This document shows positions 21,227 through 29,021 of a DNA stretch of 34,614 bases, in pieces; the first letter of the stretch is position 1; every line of letters begins with the position of its first letter. The notes beneath the pieces were generated by a model. It searched no databases and was not told the origin of the DNA. It saw only the letters and a list, made by a program, of their open reading frames with translations. Origin of the DNA: Acidiferrobacteraceae bacterium. Its GTDB lineage: Bacteria > Pseudomonadota > Gammaproteobacteria > HyVt-429. Location of the stretch: assembly GCA_011052015.1 (NCBI GenBank), contig DRJZ01000053.1, positions 1 to 34,614 on the forward strand, in the 5' to 3' direction. The position numbers and the translations under genes were made by a program.

Positions 21227-21748
21227 ATGCATCTTATTGCTAATTGGAAAATCAGTGGTGTCACCGAAGACGCCGTGATGGCCGATGAACCCTTTGAATG
21301 CGAGGACGAAAAGCAAGCCGAGGCGCTTATTGCTTCCGGTGCTGCAAGACTTGCTGATGGTGAACAACCTAAGCCCGTCAAAAGTCAGGCCAAGGCTGTG
21401 AGCGATTCTCCTGCCGTTAAAACCGAGCATGATGCTGCCAAAGAGCCAGGTGAGGGAGATAAACCCAAAGGTCTGCTCAATAGGGTCTTAGGCGGTGGCG
21501 GTAAGCCTGGCGACGGTGAAGGCGGCACAGGTGGCGAAGGCCGTCCTGAGCAGGAAGCCCAAGTTAAAGCAGACATCAGAATGGCCATTGAGGACATGCT
21601 CGAAGAGGACCCGGAGAAAGGCAACGAACTCTGGTGGACCAAAGGCGGTATTCCTCGCGACAAAATCCTCGACGAACGTGTCGGCTATGACATCACCGCC
21701 GCTGAACGCGATCACGTCCTGGAAGAGATGGCCCAGGATGCTGAATAA
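21227..21748 (+). CDS. Head-associated protein with disordered linker (173 aa, Mu gp35/HI1506-like)
   Basis: Three parts are visible: a short N-terminal strand domain (HLIANWKISGVTEDAVMADE then ECEDEKQAEALIASGAARLA), a Gly/Pro/Lys/Glu-rich linker (about residues 45-105), and a helical C-terminus with ADIRMAIEDMLEEDPEKGNE and DITAAERDHVLEEMAQDAE. This resembles the gp35-type head proteins encoded after the coat gene in Mu-like phages. It is followed by a strong hairpin, so it may end a head transcription unit. Confidence 0.65.
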   Translation: MHLIANWKISGVTEDAVMADEPFECEDEKQAEALIASGAARLADGEQPKPVKSQAKAVSDSPAVKTEHDAAKEPGEGDKPKGLLNRVLGGGGKPGDGEGGTGGEGRPEQEAQVKADIRMAIEDMLEEDPEKGNELWWTKGGIPRDKILDERVGYDITAAERDHVLEEMAQDAE

Positions 21749-21792
21749 ATAAACCCAGAGAGAAGCCCCATCCATTTATGGGGGGCACCCGG

Positions 21793-21826
21793 AAGGGCGG
21801 GCACCTCGCCCGCCCTTTCATTATTT
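21793..21826 (+). terminator. Intrinsic terminator-like hairpin between head and tail-joining genes
   Basis: AAGGGCGGGC (21793-21802) pairs perfectly with GCCCGCCCTT (21808-21817) around the 5-nt loop ACCTC, followed by TCATTATTT. The downstream tract is T-rich but not pure, so partial termination is plausible. It would make head proteins more abundant than the joining and tail proteins that follow. Confidence 0.6.
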
Positions 21827-21839
21827 GAGAATTATTTCA

Positions 21840-22052
21840 ATGGCGAAGTTTTTATTTAACGTCTACTCGAAAAGAACATACGCCCCTCTGGGCAATGGCG
21901 GCGAAATTGTTGATGTTGAGTTTGTGTCGTTTCCAGAGAACCCTGACGAGGGATCTGCATCTGCACGCATTAACATAGCTATGTATAAGAAAGTGGCTGA
22001 CCAATTTGATTTGGGTCAAGACTATAACTTTATCATCGAACCCGTAAAATAA
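21840..22052 (+). CDS. Hypothetical structural-region protein (70 aa)
   Basis: ATG 21840 (MAKFLFNVYSKRTYAPLG) is taken over an ATG 15 nt upstream because it leaves a GAGA element in range and a natural protein opening. The product is strand-rich (IVDVEFVSFPENPDEGSASA, INIAMYKKVADQFDLGQDYN). It directly adjoins the gp36-like gene. I see no family; the location suggests a minor head-tail joining or accessory protein. Confidence 0.65.
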   Translation: MAKFLFNVYSKRTYAPLGNGGEIVDVEFVSFPENPDEGSASARINIAMYKKVADQFDLGQDYNFIIEPVK

Positions 22053-22457
22053 ATGCCCTACATCGTCCAACAAGATTTATCCGACCGCTTTGGCGATGAC
22101 GAGCTTAAGCAACTCGCGGATCGTGATGACGATAACGTTATCGATACTGCGATCATCGATCAAGCGATTACCGATGCCGAGTCCGTAATCGATTCGTATT
22201 TAAAAAGCCGCTACACCCTGCCACTCAGTCCCGTGCCGGACGTGATCAAACTCCACTGCGCCAATATTGCCCGTTATCTGTTGATGGGGGTCATCGCCAA
22301 CGAAGAGGCTGAGACCCGGCACAAAGAGGCGCTCCAGTTTTTAAAGGACGTGGCCCGTGGCCTGGCCAGCCTGGGCGTGGATGACGCCACCACCACATCG
22401 GGTGTGCGCGTTGTGACCCAGCAAGGCGAGAGCAAACACAATTGGGATAGTTTCTGA
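22053..22457 (+). CDS. Head-tail joining protein, DUF1320 (Mu gp36-like)
   Basis: The 134-residue protein opens MPYIVQQDLSDRFGDDELKQ and has the family helices IIDQAITDAESVIDSYLKSR, YTLPLSPVPDVIKLHCANIA and RHKEALQFLKDVARG. DUF1320/gp36 proteins are adaptor-like connectors at the portal-tail interface. It begins right at the end of the preceding gene and overlaps the next by 1 nt, in the gp36-gpG-gp37 style of this phage group. Confidence 0.9.
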   Translation: MPYIVQQDLSDRFGDDELKQLADRDDDNVIDTAIIDQAITDAESVIDSYLKSRYTLPLSPVPDVIKLHCANIARYLLMGVIANEEAETRHKEALQFLKDVARGLASLGVDDATTTSGVRVVTQQGESKHNWDSF

Positions 22458-22954
22458 TGGCCGGTCTCTCTATCACCATCAATGCAGATTTCAAGCCGGT
22501 AGCAGACTTTCTGCGGCGGCTGGAGACTGAACCCCAAGACTTGACCAGTCCGATGGATGAGATCGGTCAATACCTGGTGCAGGCAAATCAACGGCGCATG
22601 TATCAAGGCGTGGGACCGGATGGCCAGGCCTGGGAACCCAGTGTTCGTGCAAAGAACGAAGGTGGCAAAACGCTTATCGACAGCGGCGGCCTGCGAGATT
22701 CGCTCACGCAGATTCCAGGTCCAGACAGCGTCGAAGTGGGAACAAACAAAGTGTACGCGGCCATTCATCAGTTCGGCGGCACCATTACCGCAAAGAACGC
22801 CCCCTACCTGATGTTTATTGTGGGCGGCCAGTTTGTAAAAACCAAATCAGTCACCATACCCGCCCGTCCATTTGTGGGCATTGCCGATGAGGACCACAAC
22901 GAGATTCTGAATATCCTTCAGGATTTCATTATCGATCTTGGGGTGGCGAATTGA
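22457..22954 (+). CDS. Virion morphogenesis protein (Mu gpG / P2 gpS-like tail completion family)
   Basis: The 165-residue protein has the family signature GQYLVQANQRRMYQGVGPDG, QAWEPSVRAKNEGGKTLIDS, GGLRDSLTQIP and AAIHQFGGTITAKNAP, ending RPFVGIADEDHNEILNILQD. Members act at the head-tail joint or in tail completion. In Mu, gpG follows gpF; here gpF is on the opposite arm and gpG sits between the gp36- and gp37-like genes, consistent with module reshuffling. Coupling to neighbours is by 1-nt and 4-nt overlaps. Confidence 0.9.
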   Translation: MAGLSITINADFKPVADFLRRLETEPQDLTSPMDEIGQYLVQANQRRMYQGVGPDGQAWEPSVRAKNEGGKTLIDSGGLRDSLTQIPGPDSVEVGTNKVYAAIHQFGGTITAKNAPYLMFIVGGQFVKTKSVTIPARPFVGIADEDHNEILNILQDFIIDLGVAN

Positions 22955-23376
22955 GTGTGCGCGACGACATCGTGACTTACGTTACCGCACAGTGCCCGAG
23001 TTTTCGTGAGGTCAAGGGCGTGGCGGACCTGGCCTCTGCGTTGAGCCAAAAAGGCGGCAAGAAACCCGGCGCCTATGTCTTTTTGTTACGCACTGCCGCA
23101 GGCCCCAACAAAGCGGATAACCGGGTGCGCCAACAGATTACCTCCAGTTATGCCATTTTGATCGTGACACGTCACGCTAATGAAAAGACCGGAGCAAAGA
23201 CCAGCAATGAGAACGATGACCTGATTAAAGAATTGGAATCCAAATTACTCGGTTGGCAACCGGCCAGTAACTACACCGCGATGGAATTAGGCGGTGGCGC
23301 TTTGGTGGCCCTGCAACGCGAGTTCCATGTCTGGCAAGAGGTGTATATCACCAAGCGCCAGGCGACCCAGATATAA
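22951..23376 (+). CDS. Tail terminator candidate (Mu gp37-like, DUF1834)
   Basis: The 141-residue protein has a compact alpha/beta pattern: VRDDIVTYVTAQCPSFREVK, GAYVFLLRTAAGPNKADN, QITSSYAILIVTRHANEK, LIKELESKLLGWQPASNYTA and FHVWQEVYITKR, as in gp37/tail terminator proteins that cap the tail tube. The start is TTG 22951 overlapping the gpG stop (TTGA); GTG 22957 is an alternative. It is followed by the small gene and the tail tube gene, the expected order. Confidence 0.8.
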   Translation: MSVRDDIVTYVTAQCPSFREVKGVADLASALSQKGGKKPGAYVFLLRTAAGPNKADNRVRQQITSSYAILIVTRHANEKTGAKTSNENDDLIKELESKLLGWQPASNYTAMELGGGALVALQREFHVWQEVYITKRQATQI

Positions 23377-23402
23377 ATGTGAATTTATAGGAGACCGTAA
23401 CG

Positions 23403-23558
23403 ATGGCTCAGTACCGAATAGATGAAAGCGGCAAGAGGGTGCTCGTAAATCGCACCAAGAACCCTACACCCCCTCAACCCACCCCAGCCAAACCCGCCAC
23501 GAAATCAACAGGTGACGTTTCCGGTAAGTCTGGTAAAACCACCGGCAAGGAGGTTTAA
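23403..23558 (+). CDS. Small proline/lysine/threonine-rich protein (51 aa)
   Basis: ATG 23403 is preceded by GGAGA at good spacing, and the frame ends 2 nt before the tail tube start. The N-terminus MAQYRIDESGKRVLVNRTKN is ordered-looking, while the rest is a low-complexity tail (PTPPQPTPAKPATKSTG). Its place matches small genes before the sheath or tube gene of Mu-like phages. Function unknown. The gene's 3' end carries GGCAAGGAGG, which serves as the ribosome site of the tail tube gene. Confidence 0.7.
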   Translation: MAQYRIDESGKRVLVNRTKNPTPPQPTPAKPATKSTGDVSGKSGKTTGKEV

Positions 23559-23560
23559 CG

Positions 23561-24508
23561 ATGGCCATTCAGAAACTATTACTCGCCAAGAAAGAGGTAA
23601 CCCGTGGCACAGACCCCACACCCACTGGGGCCAACATCATCGAGACCGAAGGGCTGGAGATGTTGCGCTACGAAGGCAATCGTGTGCAGCGCAATATTGA
23701 TCGCAACCTCATTGGTAACACCCAGCAAATCAATGTAGACCCGCACACCGTCACGTCATTTGCCGTCGCTGCGGCAGGCTCCGGTACCGCCGTTACGCCT
23801 GCGCAATACGGATTACTACTGCTGGCCTGCGGTATGGATGAGACCATTGACGCTACTCCAGGCTCGGAGAATGTCACCTATCAGCATCCGGTGAACCAGA
23901 GCGACCTGCGTAATGCGGATTCGATCACGCTGTATGACTACCGCCCGGAAGTTTCTCAGTTGCAAAAGTCCAGTGGTGTCGAAGGCACCGTGGCCTTTGC
24001 TATGCAGCGCGGTGAACTCCCGAAGTTTAATTTTTCCAATCTCATGGGCTCGTACGTCCAGCCCGCGCAAGCGACCCCGCCAACGGGCTTGGACTGGTCG
24101 GCCTGGAAAGACCCGCTACCACCTACCAAGGATAACGTGCCGGTCTTTACTGTCGATGGTTTCTCCAGTTGCACCGAGCAGTTCAACATTGATTTTGCCA
24201 TGCAGGTGATTTGGCGTGATGTGCCAGGGTGCCAGCGCACGTTGCTGCTGGACTATAACCCCACAGGCCAAGTCATCATCCAGGCCCCGGATATTGCCAC
24301 CAAGAATTTCTGGCAAAAACTTGAGTCGCACAGCGTTCTTAACAAAATCGTTGTGGGTCTCCAGATGGGTAACACCGCCGGTCAAATTGTGATGGTCGAT
24401 TCAGCCGAGGTGCAGATCAGCAATATCAAAGAACAGGAGTCCGATGGCATGATGGTTTTTGCAATGGACCTGTTGTTCCTGGACCGCCCAATCATTACCA
24501 CTAAGTAG
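23561..24508 (+). CDS. Major tail tube protein
   Basis: The 315-residue protein opens MAIQKLLLAKKEVTRGTDPT with ANIIETEGLEMLRYEGNRVQ, a pattern of siphophage tail tube proteins in the B3/D3112 group. Two repeated beta-sandwich halves are suggested (first to about residue 130 and a second from SSGVEGTVAFAMQRGELPKF). IVMVDSAEVQISNIKEQESD near the C-terminus fits the closing strand. No contractile sheath gene is found, which points to a long flexible tail. AAGGAGG stands just upstream of ATG 23561. Confidence 0.85.
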   Translation: MAIQKLLLAKKEVTRGTDPTPTGANIIETEGLEMLRYEGNRVQRNIDRNLIGNTQQINVDPHTVTSFAVAAAGSGTAVTPAQYGLLLLACGMDETIDATPGSENVTYQHPVNQSDLRNADSITLYDYRPEVSQLQKSSGVEGTVAFAMQRGELPKFNFSNLMGSYVQPAQATPPTGLDWSAWKDPLPPTKDNVPVFTVDGFSSCTEQFNIDFAMQVIWRDVPGCQRTLLLDYNPTGQVIIQAPDIATKNFWQKLESHSVLNKIVVGLQMGNTAGQIVMVDSAEVQISNIKEQESDGMMVFAMDLLFLDRPIITTK

Positions 24509-24523
24509 TAAGGAGTCGCACTG

Positions 24524-24892
24524 ATGTTTGTTTTAGACGAGAACGAAGAAAAGAAAAGTACCTTTATCCGCAAAGTGCATTTTCAGGAACCACACGGCAA
24601 GGCGTTCAAGTCGTGGGAATTTGATGCGGAGTTTCTGGTCATCGACCAGGCTGAACTTGATGAGATTTTTGACAACGAAGAGGACCTCAACCCCGATGAT
24701 ACTCTGTTACGTAAAGTGCTGATCGGCTGGGGAGACAGTGTAGTCGACACCAACAAGAAGCCTATTAAATTCGATGCAGCCATTAGGGATAAGCTGATCC
24801 AGAAAATATGGGCACGTGTGCCGCTGGTTAAAAAGTACATTGATACTGTCGCAGGTGGCAAAGCCGGGAAACGCAAACGGGGAAACTCATAG
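24524..24892 (+). CDS. Tail assembly chaperone G
   Basis: The 122-residue protein (MFVLDENEEKKSTFIRKVHF) lies between tail tube and tape measure genes, the fixed position of the lambda G-type chaperone. The centre has FDAEFLVIDQAELDEIFDNE and the C-terminus is basic (GGKAGKRKRGNS). A GGGAAAC slippery site two codons before the stop allows a fraction of ribosomes to shift back one base and make the longer G-T protein. It would coat the tape measure during tail assembly. Confidence 0.8.
   Translation: MFVLDENEEKKSTFIRKVHFQEPHGKAFKSWEFDAEFLVIDQAELDEIFDNEEDLNPDDTLLRKVLIGWGDSVVDTNKKPIKFDAAIRDKLIQKIWARVPLVKKYIDTVAGGKAGKRKRGNS
24880..24886 (+). other. Programmed -1 frameshift site (G GGA AAC)
   Basis: In the G frame the codons read CGG GGA AAC TCA TAG, so the heptamer G GGA AAC is in the correct phase for tandem slippage. 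A -1 shift continues as CTC ATA GGC GCT into the open T frame, bypassing the TAG. Lambda uses the close variant GGGAAAG for its gpG-gpGT shift. Confidence 0.8.
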
Positions 24893-25272
24893 GCGCTGCT
24901 CGAGCATGGGCAGCGCAGCGAACCGGGCTGGATAAAGCGAGTGATGCTCGGCGCTCAGTTGTCTCGGCCCAGCTTGACTGGTTCGGCGCGCCAAAAGAGA
25001 TCAAGGCCAAATGGAAAAAACAACGCAAGCGTTTAACACCCAAGACCTTCACCGTGTTCCCCTGCAATTGGGACGCGGTGCAACTCTTTCTGCGCGTTGC
25101 AAACCAGTTGCGCCGCGCCGGTTGTACGGGTGTGCCCGTGGCCATAGATCATAATTGCGTATGGAAAACAATGGCTGCTATGGATCATCCCCTTGACCTT
25201 ACCCTCTTTGATCAGTTCCTGGTGATGGAAGACGCCACGATCAGCGAGCTACAAAAATCATTTAATAAATAA
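24886..25272 (+). CDS. Tail assembly chaperone T part, made as G-T fusion by -1 frameshift (DUF1799-like)
   Basis: From the slip site the frame is open to TAA 25272, about 128 codons. It contains VSAQLDWFGAPKEIKAKWKK and the DUF1799-like core NWDAVQLFLRVANQLRRAGC, ending ISELQKSFNK. There is no good start near the beginning of the frame; the first internal ATG (25054) would cut the domain and has no ribosome site. The fusion 24524-25272 would be about 249 residues. It ends 1 nt into the tape measure gene. Equivalent fusions in lambda recruit tail tube protein to the chaperone-coated tape measure. Confidence 0.8.
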   Translation, partial: LIGAARAWAAQRTGLDKASDARRSVVSAQLDWFGAPKEIKAKWKKQRKRLTPKTFTVFPCNWDAVQLFLRVANQLRRAGCTGVPVAIDHNCVWKTMAAMDHPLDLTLFDQFLVMEDATISELQKSFNK

Positions 25273-28200
25273 TGGCTAATCTACCTGTCAACGTTATTCT
25301 CAAAGCCGATGCGTCGGGATTGGTGAGTGAGGTACGCACATCTAGAGAGGATATAACAAAGTTCGGCAAGACAGCTAATGCAGCGGGGAAGACTGCCGCT
25401 GAGGGTATGGACAAGGCACAAAAGGCAACCATGACCTGGCACCAATTCATCAAAGGCCGGATGGGGCCACTGATGAAGAAATTTGCGGCCGAAGGGAAAA
25501 GCCATGCCGAAGCGCACACACTAGCTATTCGCCAAATAGCGCGAGAGTGGAAAGAGTATAAAAAAACGGGCGTCGCAGCCAACCGGGCGGTCCAACAATC
25601 ATCGCGCAATTCGGTGAACGGTATGCGGCGACTTGGATCATCGATTAAATCCATCAACCGTGCAATGTTCTCGTTAAAAGGCTTGCTCGTTAGCGCCGGG
25701 ATCGGTTTGTCTGCGCGGGAGGTTGTACGCACTGCTGACGCCTACAAACTCGCCAGTTCCCAATTGCGGCTAGTCACGACCAACCAGGCACAACTTAACA
25801 CGGCTCTGGATGAGACTTTTAAGATCGCCCAAGAGACTCGCAGTTCCTATACCGCCACGATTACCCTGTATGCGCGCATGGCGCGGTCCACCAAGCAGCT
25901 TTATGTGTCACAGCAGGATTTGCTAACTGTAACAAAAGCTGTCAATCAATCATTCCGCATCTCCGGCGCGAGCGCGCAGGAGGCCAATGCCGCCGTTATC
26001 CAGTTTGCACAGGGCTTAGCATCGAACACCCTGCGAGGTGATGAACTGCGCTCTGTACTCGAACAAGCACCACGCCTGGGTGAAGCCATTGTTGCTGGTC
26101 TTGAGGGTGTAGACACCAAGGGCAAATCCGCTGTTGGTGTGCTGCGCGAATTAGCCGAGGCGGGTGAACTCACTACCGAGCGGATCATCAAAGCACTGTT
26201 GAATCAGTCCAAGACGCTTGACAGTGAGTACGCAAAAATTGAAACCACGGTCGGTCAGGCCTGGACAACGGTTGAAAATGCGGCGATGCGGTACATTGGA
26301 ATTGCCGATCAGGCCAGCGGCACCACTAGTGAACTGTCCGCAAGCCTCAGTTATGTCGCTGATAATTTTGATGACTTAGCCGACTCGGTGCTGATCGTGG
26401 GCGGTGTCATTGTCACTGTGATGGCCGGTCGGGTCGTCAGTGCAATAACTGCCGCTACATCTGAGACCATCGCACTGGTGGCCTCAAATCAACGTCAACG
26501 CGTTGCGGCATTAGCTGCCGCGCAGGCCGAATTCGTTCATGCCGATGCCATCCGCATCAACACTCAAATGAAGCTGGCCAATGCCCAAGCGGACTTTGCG
26601 CGTTTGACCGGGATGGCCCGACTCACTGCTGTCCAGACCCGGTTGATCCCAGCTCAACGTGCGTTAACTACTGCTACCACCGCCACCGCCGCCGCCCAGA
26701 CGGGTGTGGCCGTAGCAGCGGGCCGTGCCAGCGTTGCCCTGGGTGTGGGCCGCACCGCGTTGGGACTCTTTGGTGGGCCCCTAGGACTCGTTATCACATT
26801 ATTGAGTAGCGCCACCCTTGCGATGTTCGCATTTGGTGACAGTGAGGGCGATGCAGCCGAAAGCACTCGCGAACTTGATGACCGCGTCAAGCAACTGACA
26901 GGATCATACAAAGATCTGCAGCGAGAACAGATTGAAAAAACAATCCAGGATGTTACCGAGAAGATGCGTCAGCAAGGCGAAGTAATCAAGAAAATTTTAT
27001 CTCTCAACAGCAAAACTGGGCAACCACTTGGACTGTTTGAGCGTGGTGATATCTCTGACGCCACGCAGCTGATCGGCAAAGGCATGACCCAAGTGGAAGC
27101 ACTACGCAAACAATTGAAAAAGCTTGATGAGACTGCCACAAAAACAACAGGCACCCTGAAAGGTCTCGGCGCTGCTTCCAATAAACAGCTTGGAGATAGA
27201 TTGAAGGGCCTCACAGACTCACTACGCACCGAACGCGAGAAAGTCATCGCTTGGTACAAGGAAAGTGTCAGCATCGTTGACGCGGCTGAAAGTGCAAAAA
27301 TAGAATTGGCATCGGGCTATGCTGACATTCGCTCACGGCTAGAGCAAGAACTACAGGACAAGCTCAACAACATTCAGCGCAAGGGCAACGACGTGACCAA
27401 GGAGTTGTTATTAGACACGGTCCGGTCGATGCGTCGAAATATCAGAGGCGTCATCAGCGGTGCGTTGCGTGGCGACATTAAAAATGTCAAAGACGTGCTG
27501 GGCGTTATTAAGAATCTGTTTATTAATTTCATTGCCGACCTCGGCTCACGGATAGCCACGGTTAAGTTAGCCAAGATGTTTGGCTGGGATTTTGGCAGCG
27601 GTGGGGGCGGTCGTATTTTGGGCAACGTCGCGGCCAGCGCGGGGGTGTCTAAAGTGGGCTCCATGCTGGGCTCGACAGCGTTGGGGGCCAAGGTTGCAGG
27701 GATGTTGGGCATCAAAACAGCGGCTGCCAGTAGTGCTGGCGCTGGTGTCCTGACGACTGCGGGCCCGGCGGGGATAGCTACTGCATCGGCTGTGCCCACT
27801 GCGTTCGGCACCACGGCTTCTTCTGGGACAATAGTCGGCTCGGCGGGGATGAGTGGGGCACCTTCGGTGGCAACCCCATTAGGCGGTGCAGGGCCGGGAG
27901 GCGCAGGCTTCGGAGCCTCGGCTGCACCTATTGCAGGCTGGGCGATCGTTGCGGCGACTGCGGTGAAATTACTACCCAAATTTTTCAATTCAATGTTCAA
28001 AGGCGGCAGCGGCGGCAGGGCTAGGAAAGAATTCGCCGGGCTGTCAGAGCAAGCCGGTGGACTTGAGAATCTAAGCGCGGCGGCGACACAGCTAGACAAC
28101 TTTAAGCTGATTGCAACTGAGACGACTCTGAGCGCAACAACTGGATTTATCCAGTTATCGGGCTCAGTTGACGAGATCAATAATAAAATTTTGACACTGG

Positions 28201-29021
28201 GCGAGACCGGCACAGCATGGAGCATGACCTCGATGGAGGAAATGGCCGCGACAGGCGAAGCCTGGGTGCGGTATGTCGGTTCTGTTGATGTAGCAAAAAT
28301 AAAACTCGGCGAAACCGGCGAAGTCGGCCGGGCAGCGTTTCAGTCAATCGCAACGTCAATAGCCTTCACGCAAAACGATGCCGAGGCGTTCTTTAATGCC
28401 CTGGCCGAACGTGGCCCTTCCGTCCTGGATGAGACGGGCAACATTGGCCGGGAGGCGTTTAACAGTATCGGTGATTCGATCGGTCTCGCCGAAGACTTCG
28501 CCGATGAGCTTTTTGGACTCATCTCCGTCGATGGTGTGTTGTCGTTCCAGAATTTGTTGGGCTCCGGCCTGGCAGCAACCAGCGGCCTGGTCGGCGGACT
28601 AGGCGACCTAGTGGGAGCCGCACAAGCCGCAAACGCGGCAATAGGCGCTGTGCGGCTGCCTAGCGGTGATCTGTCTCAATTAAGGATCACCCCACGCATT
28701 CCTGTGTACAAGGATGGCGGTGTAGCCAGTTCACCGCATGTGGCAATAGTGGGGGATGCTGGATCTAACAACCCGGAGATCATCTTCCCGGTCCCCGGCG
28801 GTCGCTTTCCATTAGACATCAAAGGTGGCGTAGGTACCGGTGGCGACAGTAAAGAAGTAGTAGAGCAACTACAGCTACTGCGCAAGGAAACGCGTAACCA
28901 GGCGCAACGCAATATTGAGCTTGAGGAGCGTATTGATACCTTGGTCACCGAGCAAAAAGACCTGCTAGGTGTGATGCGCCGTACAGAGTCAATGACAGCA
29001 CCTGCGGGGCCTGACGCATGA
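25272..29021 (+). CDS. Tape measure protein (1249 aa)
   Basis: By far the longest gene. The N-terminal third carries the tape measure domain with ADAYKLASSQLRLVTTNQAQ, RSSYTATITLYARMARSTKQ and FAQGLASNTLRGDELRSVLE. Central hydrophobic segments (SVLIVGGVIVTVMAG near residue 375; GPLGLVITLLSSATLAMF near 500-520) may act in membrane passage of DNA. A Gly/Ala-rich stretch lies at about 780-900, and the end is a coiled coil (LRKETRNQAQRNIELEERID). It sets tail length. It starts 1 nt inside the T frame and overlaps the next gene by ATGA. By the rule of about 0.15 nm per residue, a tail near 190 nm is expected. Confidence 0.95.
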   Translation: MANLPVNVILKADASGLVSEVRTSREDITKFGKTANAAGKTAAEGMDKAQKATMTWHQFIKGRMGPLMKKFAAEGKSHAEAHTLAIRQIAREWKEYKKTGVAANRAVQQSSRNSVNGMRRLGSSIKSINRAMFSLKGLLVSAGIGLSAREVVRTADAYKLASSQLRLVTTNQAQLNTALDETFKIAQETRSSYTATITLYARMARSTKQLYVSQQDLLTVTKAVNQSFRISGASAQEANAAVIQFAQGLASNTLRGDELRSVLEQAPRLGEAIVAGLEGVDTKGKSAVGVLRELAEAGELTTERIIKALLNQSKTLDSEYAKIETTVGQAWTTVENAAMRYIGIADQASGTTSELSASLSYVADNFDDLADSVLIVGGVIVTVMAGRVVSAITAATSETIALVASNQRQRVAALAAAQAEFVHADAIRINTQMKLANAQADFARLTGMARLTAVQTRLIPAQRALTTATTATAAAQTGVAVAAGRASVALGVGRTALGLFGGPLGLVITLLSSATLAMFAFGDSEGDAAESTRELDDRVKQLTGSYKDLQREQIEKTIQDVTEKMRQQGEVIKKILSLNSKTGQPLGLFERGDISDATQLIGKGMTQVEALRKQLKKLDETATKTTGTLKGLGAASNKQLGDRLKGLTDSLRTEREKVIAWYKESVSIVDAAESAKIELASGYADIRSRLEQELQDKLNNIQRKGNDVTKELLLDTVRSMRRNIRGVISGALRGDIKNVKDVLGVIKNLFINFIADLGSRIATVKLAKMFGWDFGSGGGGRILGNVAASAGVSKVGSMLGSTALGAKVAGMLGIKTAAASSAGAGVLTTAGPAGIATASAVPTAFGTTASSGTIVGSAGMSGAPSVATPLGGAGPGGAGFGASAAPIAGWAIVAATAVKLLPKFFNSMFKGGSGGRARKEFAGLSEQAGGLENLSAAATQLDNFKLIATETTLSATTGFIQLSGSVDEINNKILTLGETGTAWSMTSMEEMAATGEAWVRYVGSVDVAKIKLGETGEVGRAAFQSIATSIAFTQNDAEAFFNALAERGPSVLDETGNIGREAFNSIGDSIGLAEDFADELFGLISVDGVLSFQNLLGSGLAATSGLVGGLGDLVGAAQAANAAIGAVRLPSGDLSQLRITPRIPVYKDGGVASSPHVAIVGDAGSNNPEIIFPVPGGRFPLDIKGGVGTGGDSKEVVEQLQLLRKETRNQAQRNIELEERIDTLVTEQKDLLGVMRRTESMTAPAGPDA

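Noticed and set aside
27374-28225. Minus-strand open frame of 283 codons inside the tape measure gene
   Set aside because: It is antisense to the Gly/Ala-rich part of the tape measure protein; its Pro/Ala-rich product and lack of a ribosome site mark it as a composition shadow.
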